Source: Clostridia bacterium
GTDB taxonomy: Bacteria > Bacillota > Clostridia > Peptostreptococcales > Anaerovoracaceae
Reading direction: 5' to 3'
NCBI GenBank assembly: GCA_024682015.1
Contig: JAIKZT010000166.1
Span: forward strand, 1 to 8,198
DNA length: 8,198 nucleotides
Shown here: one piece after another, positions 4,198-8,198 of the stretch
How the letters are laid out: each line of letters opens with the position of its first letter
Numbering within the stretch: the stretch's first letter is position 1
The notes under the pieces: generated by a model
Databases searched by the model: none
Told to the model about the DNA's origin: nothing
Seen by the model: only the letters and a program-made list of their open reading frames with translations
Translations under genes and position numbers: made by a program

Positions 4198-5667
4198 ATG
4201 CAGTATTTTCTCGTAATGGACGCTGGCACGACCAGCATTAAGGCGGGTCTGGTCTCCCTGGACGGCAAGTTCGCGGACATCCAGAACGAGCCGGCGCAGG
4301 TGCTCATGCCTTTCTCCGGCGCGTCGGAGATGGACATGAACGAGGTCTGGGAGGTGGCCAAGCGGGTCATCCTGAAGCTGAAGGCGAACAACGAGTCGAT
4401 CTGGTCCGAAGTCGTGGCCGTCGGCATCTCGGCGCAGGGCGACGGTCTGTGGGCTATCGACGCGCAGGGAAAGCCCGTGCGCAACGCCATGCTCTGGAAC
4501 GATACCCGGACCGTGATGGACTACGACGCCATCAACCCGACCTGCCTCGCGCTCAACACCACGGCGATGTTCCCCGGCGCCAACACGGCGGAGCTGACGT
4601 GGCTGAAGAAGAACGAGCCGGAGAATTACGCGAGGATCGCCTGGATCTTTCACTGCAAGGACTGGATCAACTTCAAACTGACGGGCCAGATCTGCACCGA
4701 TGCTTCTGACGCCTCCACGGCCCTGATGAACATCTATACGAAACAGTACGACGAAGGCCTGCTCGACAAGCTCGGCCTGTCCGAGATGAAGGGCAAGTTC
4801 GCTCCCATCGCCACGTCCGACGAGATCATCGGCACGATCTATCCCGACAGGGCGGAGGAACTGGGCCTGCGCGTCGGCACCCCCGTCATCGCGGGCTGTC
4901 TGGACGTGCTGGCCATCGCCACGGGCTGCGGCCTGATGAAGGGCGGTCAGAGAGGCTCCATCGTGGGCACGACGCTGGCCAACTACGTCGTCATGGATGA
5001 AGCGACCGCGAGGGGCTGCATCGCCACGAACGGCTCCATCCTCTGCCACACGAAGAAGGATACGTACATCCGCCTGATGGCTGCCACCGCCGGCGCTTCG
5101 GCCATGGACTGGATGCGCCGCACCATCCTGGAAGGGGAGGATTACGCCAAGACGGACGAAGAACTGGCGAAGATCCCCATCGGCTCCGACGGCGTCATGT
5201 CCACGCCTTACATCAACGGCGAGCGCGCCCCGTTCAAGTTGAGCTCTGCTTCCGCCGGCTTCTACGGCATCCGGGCGCACCACACGAAGTATCACCTGGC
5301 GCGGGCCAGCTTCGAGAGCGTGGCCATGGCCATGGCGGACTGCTACGCGAACCTGCCCAAGGGCGACGCGGAGCTGTATCTCGCGGGCGGCGCGGCCAAA
5401 AGCCCGTTCATCTGCCAGATGCTCTGCGACACCATGGGCGCGGACACGTATCGCTTCGAGGAGAAGGAGCTGGGCCTGATGGGCATCTACCGGCTCATCC
5501 TGTCCGCCCTGAAGATCAGCGCCGACGTCTCGGCGGGCACGGACAAGTTTGAACCGAACATGGCCAATCACGCGAAATATCAGGAACTGTACAAGGAATA
5601 TCGCCTGCTGAAGGAGAGCCTGATGCCGTTCTGGAAGTCCAGAGCTGCCCGTCAGCCGGAGGAATAG
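4198..5667 (+). CDS. FGGY-family carbohydrate kinase (erythritol kinase-like features)
   Basis: The 489-residue enzyme shows all FGGY landmarks: the phosphate loop MDAGTTSIKAG (7-17), the second family signature PYINGERAPF (337-346), catalytic Asp236 in GCLDV, and the adenosine-binding GGAAKS (397-402). It should phosphorylate a sugar, polyol or related compound with ATP in the cytoplasm. Substrate-side features are unlike xylulokinase or glycerol kinase: QGDGLWAID (80-88), HCKDW (152-156), DV after the catalytic Gly region, and an LMPFWKS tail. From memory these resemble the EryA erythritol kinase branch; LsrK-type kinases are another possibility. The start is set by AGGAGGTG (4187-4194) 5 bases before ATG 4198; the in-frame GTG at 4192 lies within that site and cannot be the start. 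The site overlaps the dehydrogenase stop (TAGGAGG), implying coupling. Neighbouring aldolase and dehydrogenase genes suggest that it feeds one pathway with them. Confidence 0.92.
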   Translation: MQYFLVMDAGTTSIKAGLVSLDGKFADIQNEPAQVLMPFSGASEMDMNEVWEVAKRVILKLKANNESIWSEVVAVGISAQGDGLWAIDAQGKPVRNAMLWNDTRTVMDYDAINPTCLALNTTAMFPGANTAELTWLKKNEPENYARIAWIFHCKDWINFKLTGQICTDASDASTALMNIYTKQYDEGLLDKLGLSEMKGKFAPIATSDEIIGTIYPDRAEELGLRVGTPVIAGCLDVLAIATGCGLMKGGQRGSIVGTTLANYVVMDEATARGCIATNGSILCHTKKDTYIRLMAATAGASAMDWMRRTILEGEDYAKTDEELAKIPIGSDGVMSTPYINGERAPFKLSSASAGFYGIRAHHTKYHLARASFESVAMAMADCYANLPKGDAELYLAGGAAKSPFICQMLCDTMGADTYRFEEKELGLMGIYRLILSALKISADVSAGTDKFEPNMANHAKYQELYKEYRLLKESLMPFWKSRAARQPEE

Positions 5668-5676
5668 GAGGGAAGT

Positions 5677-7308
5677 ATGTCTTTACTCATCAGAAATGCC
5701 AAGATCGCGACCATGGACAACGAAAAGCCCAGAGCTGCCGCGGCGGTCGTCACGGGCAAGTATTTCGCGTTCGTGGGCAGCGAGGAAGAGGCGGCTGCCT
5801 ACGCAAAGGCGCACAATGACGGCTGCGTCGAGGAGCTCGACTGCGGCGGACAGCTGCTTTTGCCCGGCTTCAACGATTCTCACATGCACTTCCTGCACTA
5901 CGTCAAGACCCGCATCCACGTGGATCTCGTGGGCTGCACGTCTCTGAAGGAAGTCGTGGACCGCATGAAGAAGGCCTGGGAGACGTTCGACACGAAGGAT
6001 GGCCTGTGGTTCGTGGGCGAGGGCTGGAATCAGGACTATTTCACGGACGAAAAGCGCTTTCTGAACAAGGACGATCTGGACGCGATCACGCCGGACTGGC
6101 CCATCATGATCCAGCGCACCTGCGGACACGTGGGCGTGCTGAACTCCAAGGGTATCGAGATGTTCGACATGAGCTCCGGAGAAGGCCTGAAATACAAGGA
6201 ATACGCGGAGGTAGGCCCCGACGGCAAGCTGAACGGCGTCATCAAGGAGAACCTGTTCGACTACATGAAGACGACGCTGCCCGCCCCGTCCCTGGAGAAA
6301 CTCATGGATCTGATGGAAGAGCATCAGTACGACTGCTTCGAAAAGGGCGTTACGTCCGTGCAGTCCGACGAGGGCAACTACTGCCCGGGCGGCCACTATT
6401 ACGAGCTGCAGCAGCTGATGCGCCAGCGCGCGGAGCAGGGCAGCTTCAAGCTGCGCCTGGCGTCCCAGATGCTGTACTTCAACGCCGAGAACCTGAAGAA
6501 GGCGTTCGCGGAAGGATACGACACGAGCTTCGGCAACGATCACGTGAAGATCTCCTGCACGAAACTGCTGTCCGACGGGTCTCTGGGCGCCCGCACCGCG
6601 CTCATGAGAAAGCCCTATTACGATGACCCCTCCACGAAGGGCCTCGGCCTGTGGACGCAGGAAGGCCTGAACGAGATGGTCGAGATCTCCCAGCGCCAGA
6701 ACGTGCCCGTGGCGGTCCACGCCATCGGCGACGGCGCCATCGAAATGGTCATCAACGCGGTGGAGGCGGCTCAGAAGAAGTATCCGCACCTGCATCCGCG
6801 CCACACCGTCGTGCACAGCCAGGTCACGGATCGCGCGATGCTCGAGCGCATGAAGGCTCTGGGCATCTCCGTCATGGTGCAGCCGATCTTTATCGACTAC
6901 GACATGCACGTCATCTACGACAGGGTGGGCAAGGAGCTCGCCGAGTCCTCCTACGTCTGGAAATGGTACAAGGACATGGGCATCCACATGAGTTTCGGCA
7001 CGGACTGCCCGGTCGAATCGTTTGAGCCGGTCCAGGGCATCTACTGCGCGGTCACCCGGCTCGACAAGAAGGGCGAAGGCCCGTATCTGCCCGAGCAGGC
7101 GCTGTCCGTGGAGGACGCGATCTATGCCTATACCGCCGAATCCGCCTGGAATTCCATGGACGAGGACAAGAAGGGCAAGATCAAGGCGGGCATGCTCGCG
7201 GACTTCATTACGATGGACCGCGACCTGTACGAGATCGATCCGAAGGACATCATCAACGCCAAAGTTACGCGGACCTACATCGACGGCGAGAAGGTCTACG
7301 AGAGATAG
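5677..7308 (+). CDS. YtcJ-type amidohydrolase (metal-dependent), first paralogue
   Basis: The 543-residue protein belongs to the YtcJ/N-substituted-formamide-deformylase-like branch of the amidohydrolase superfamily; length is typical (about 530-550). Visible metal-site motifs are DSHMH (His69, His71), VHAIGDGA (His348), HPRHTVVHSQ (His376, His380) and FGTDCPVE (Asp443). HVKISC (Lys291) and SDGSLGARTA (299-308) are also family hallmarks, as is GEGWNQDYF. The N- and C-terminal parts (IRNAKIATMD, ADFITMDRD) form the usual small beta-sandwich domain. It should hydrolyse an amide, formamide, ester or cyclic C-N bond; YtcJ substrates are mostly unknown. No signal peptide is present, so it acts in the cytoplasm. 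AGGAGGG overlaps the kinase stop and lies 4 bases before ATG 5677. Its place in the sugar-kinase operon suggests it frees the pathway's substrate from an acylated or amide-linked precursor, which is inference. Confidence 0.92.
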   Translation: MSLLIRNAKIATMDNEKPRAAAAVVTGKYFAFVGSEEEAAAYAKAHNDGCVEELDCGGQLLLPGFNDSHMHFLHYVKTRIHVDLVGCTSLKEVVDRMKKAWETFDTKDGLWFVGEGWNQDYFTDEKRFLNKDDLDAITPDWPIMIQRTCGHVGVLNSKGIEMFDMSSGEGLKYKEYAEVGPDGKLNGVIKENLFDYMKTTLPAPSLEKLMDLMEEHQYDCFEKGVTSVQSDEGNYCPGGHYYELQQLMRQRAEQGSFKLRLASQMLYFNAENLKKAFAEGYDTSFGNDHVKISCTKLLSDGSLGARTALMRKPYYDDPSTKGLGLWTQEGLNEMVEISQRQNVPVAVHAIGDGAIEMVINAVEAAQKKYPHLHPRHTVVHSQVTDRAMLERMKALGISVMVQPIFIDYDMHVIYDRVGKELAESSYVWKWYKDMGIHMSFGTDCPVESFEPVQGIYCAVTRLDKKGEGPYLPEQALSVEDAIYAYTAESAWNSMDEDKKGKIKAGMLADFITMDRDLYEIDPKDIINAKVTRTYIDGEKVYER

Positions 7309-7322
7309 CGCAAAAGGTTGGT

Positions 7323-7342
7323 CGCCGGCATCTCCGCCGGCG
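7323..7342 (+). promoter_or_regulatory. Intercistronic hairpin before the second amidohydrolase gene
   Basis: CGCCGGC (7323-7329) pairs perfectly with GCCGGCG (7336-7342) around ATCTCC. No T-tract follows, so it is not a classic terminator. Its last base is the first G of the GGAAAGGG ribosome binding site (7342-7349). It may protect mRNA ends or set the translation level of the next gene. It is the only intergenic gap in the operon longer than 10 bases. Confidence 0.5.
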
Positions 7343-7356
7343 GAAAGGGTAATGAA

Positions 7357-8198
7357 ATGAGTAAAACTGCGTTTATCAACGGTAAAGTCTACGTGGATGC
7401 CGGCCATTTCGAGCAGGCGGTCTATCAGGAGGACGGCATCATCAAGGCCGTCGGCACGAACGGCGAGATCCTGGCCATGGCCGGATACGACGCCGAGAAG
7501 ATCGACTGCGGCGGCAAGGTGGTCATCCCGGGACTCAACGATTCCCACATGCATCTGCTGATGATCGGCGAGGTGCTGAATGAGCCGCCCATCGGCCCGT
7601 CGAAGTCCGTAGAGGACATGGTGGAGATCTGCAGAAAGTTCGCCGCCGAGCATCCGGACGCGGTCAAGAACGGCATGCACGGGCAGGGCTGGAACCAGGA
7701 GCTGTTCGACAAGGACAAGGTCCGCCTGCCGAACCGGTACGACCTGGACAAGATATCCACGGAGTATCCCATCATGCTCGAGCGCGTCTGCGGGCACACC
7801 TGCGCCCTGAATTCCAAGGCGCTGGAGATGCTTGGCCTTACAAAGGACACGCCCATCGACTTCTATCCCGGCGGCACGGTGGAAAAGGATGAAAACGGCG
7901 AGCCCAACGGGTACATCACGGAGAACGCCCTGTACGAGGTGCGCCACGTGGTTCCCAGCGCCGACGCGGACGGCATGTACAAGGAGCTGCAGTCCGCCAT
8001 GCGGTATGCGACGGAGCACGGCCTTACCTCGGTGCAGTCCAATGATCTGGGCCTGATGATCGGCAATACCCCCGAGCACTTCGGCGTCTACAAGAAACTG
8101 TACGAGGACGGCAAGATGTCCATCCGCTTCCGCCACCAGGTCTGCTGCCTGCTGGAAAAGGACCTGGACGAGTTCCTGGCCACGGAATACGCGAAGAG
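7357..8198 (+). CDS. YtcJ-type amidohydrolase, second paralogue (3' truncated by window end)
   Basis: The frame from ATG 7357 stays open for 280 codons to the window edge. GGAAAGGG (7342-7349) lies 7 bases upstream; the closer ATG at 7352 meets a stop after two codons. The protein begins SKTAFINGKVYVD and carries the same landmarks as its neighbour: CGGKVVIPGLNDSHMHLL (His64, His66), GQGWNQELF, CGH (His147) and GLTSVQSND. Clear but far from identical sequence shows an old tandem duplication or two separately acquired paralogues, not a recent copy. The region around residues 67-80 (GEVLNEPPIGPS) differs strongly from the first copy (HYVKTRIHVDLVGCTS), as expected if substrate choice differs. 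The later metal ligands lie beyond the window. The role is predicted hydrolysis of an amide-like bond in the cytoplasm, as the fifth gene of the operon. Confidence 0.9.
   Translation, partial: MSKTAFINGKVYVDAGHFEQAVYQEDGIIKAVGTNGEILAMAGYDAEKIDCGGKVVIPGLNDSHMHLLMIGEVLNEPPIGPSKSVEDMVEICRKFAAEHPDAVKNGMHGQGWNQELFDKDKVRLPNRYDLDKISTEYPIMLERVCGHTCALNSKALEMLGLTKDTPIDFYPGGTVEKDENGEPNGYITENALYEVRHVVPSADADGMYKELQSAMRYATEHGLTSVQSNDLGLMIGNTPEHFGVYKKLYEDGKMSIRFRHQVCCLLEKDLDEFLATEYAK

Noticed and set aside
3094..5571. Very long open frame (825 codons) on the minus strand opposite the dehydrogenase and kinase genes
   Set aside because: It is an antisense shadow of G+C-rich coding sequence. The plus strand carries clear family motifs and ribosome binding sites, while the antisense product is low-complexity Arg/His/Val/Asp-rich and has no recognisable domain.
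2884..7360. Several plus-strand frames inside the aldolase, kinase and amidohydrolase genes (for example 3537-4241, 4449-4709, 6006-6626, 6651-7025, 7022-7360)
   Set aside because: They are out-of-frame readings of well-supported genes, rich in Arg/Ala/Gly/His and lacking start signals or domains.
5683..8136. Very long open frame (817 codons) on the minus strand opposite both amidohydrolase genes
   Set aside because: Same reason: the third-position G+C bias of the real genes removes antisense stops. The frame mirrors both paralogues and has no motif of its own.

Overview
The window looks like a piece of a Gram-positive, probably clostridial (Bacillota), chromosome. This is inferred from strong AGGAGG-type ribosome binding sites, tight gene spacing, a YegS/DgkB-type lipid kinase and the kinds of catabolic genes present; the species cannot be named. 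Two compositions are joined here. Bases 1 to about 960 are relatively A+T-rich (421-480 is 38% G+C by direct count), while the right-hand operon is G+C-rich (4921-4980 is 70%).

Left part (1-1413). The 3' end of an ABC exporter ATPase gene is followed by a probable terminator and then by a RhuM-family gene. That gene is cut off just where its usual C-terminal Fic-like domain should begin. Directly after the break come one intact type I-C-like CRISPR repeat, one 33-nt spacer and one degenerate terminal repeat. No cas gene or leader is visible. I read this as a deletion scar joining the middle of the RhuM gene to the distal end of a CRISPR array, with the last few RhuM codons and its stop possibly supplied by a spacer. 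Bases 1099-1413 hold no convincing gene. They contain hairpins, several copies of GGGAACG, a 15-bp operator-like palindrome and a good rho-independent terminator for the leftward lipid kinase gene.

Middle (1414-2459). A complete diacylglycerol/sphingosine-kinase-like lipid kinase gene runs leftward. It is divergent from a five-gene rightward operon. The two predicted promoters are back to back: their -35 boxes abut inside one perfect palindrome, so the two directions probably compete for polymerase or share a regulator.

Right part (2460-8198, running off the end). The tightly packed operon encodes a class II (fuculose-phosphate-type) aldolase, a D-2-hydroxyacid dehydrogenase, an FGGY carbohydrate kinase with erythritol-kinase-like features, and two tandem YtcJ-type amidohydrolases, the second incomplete. 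The gene set suggests that an amide, ester or ring-containing precursor is hydrolysed, the released polyol, sugar or sugar acid is oxidised or reduced and phosphorylated, and the product is cleaved to triose-phosphate-level intermediates. The exact substrate is not readable from the sequence. No transporter or dedicated regulator for this pathway lies inside the window.
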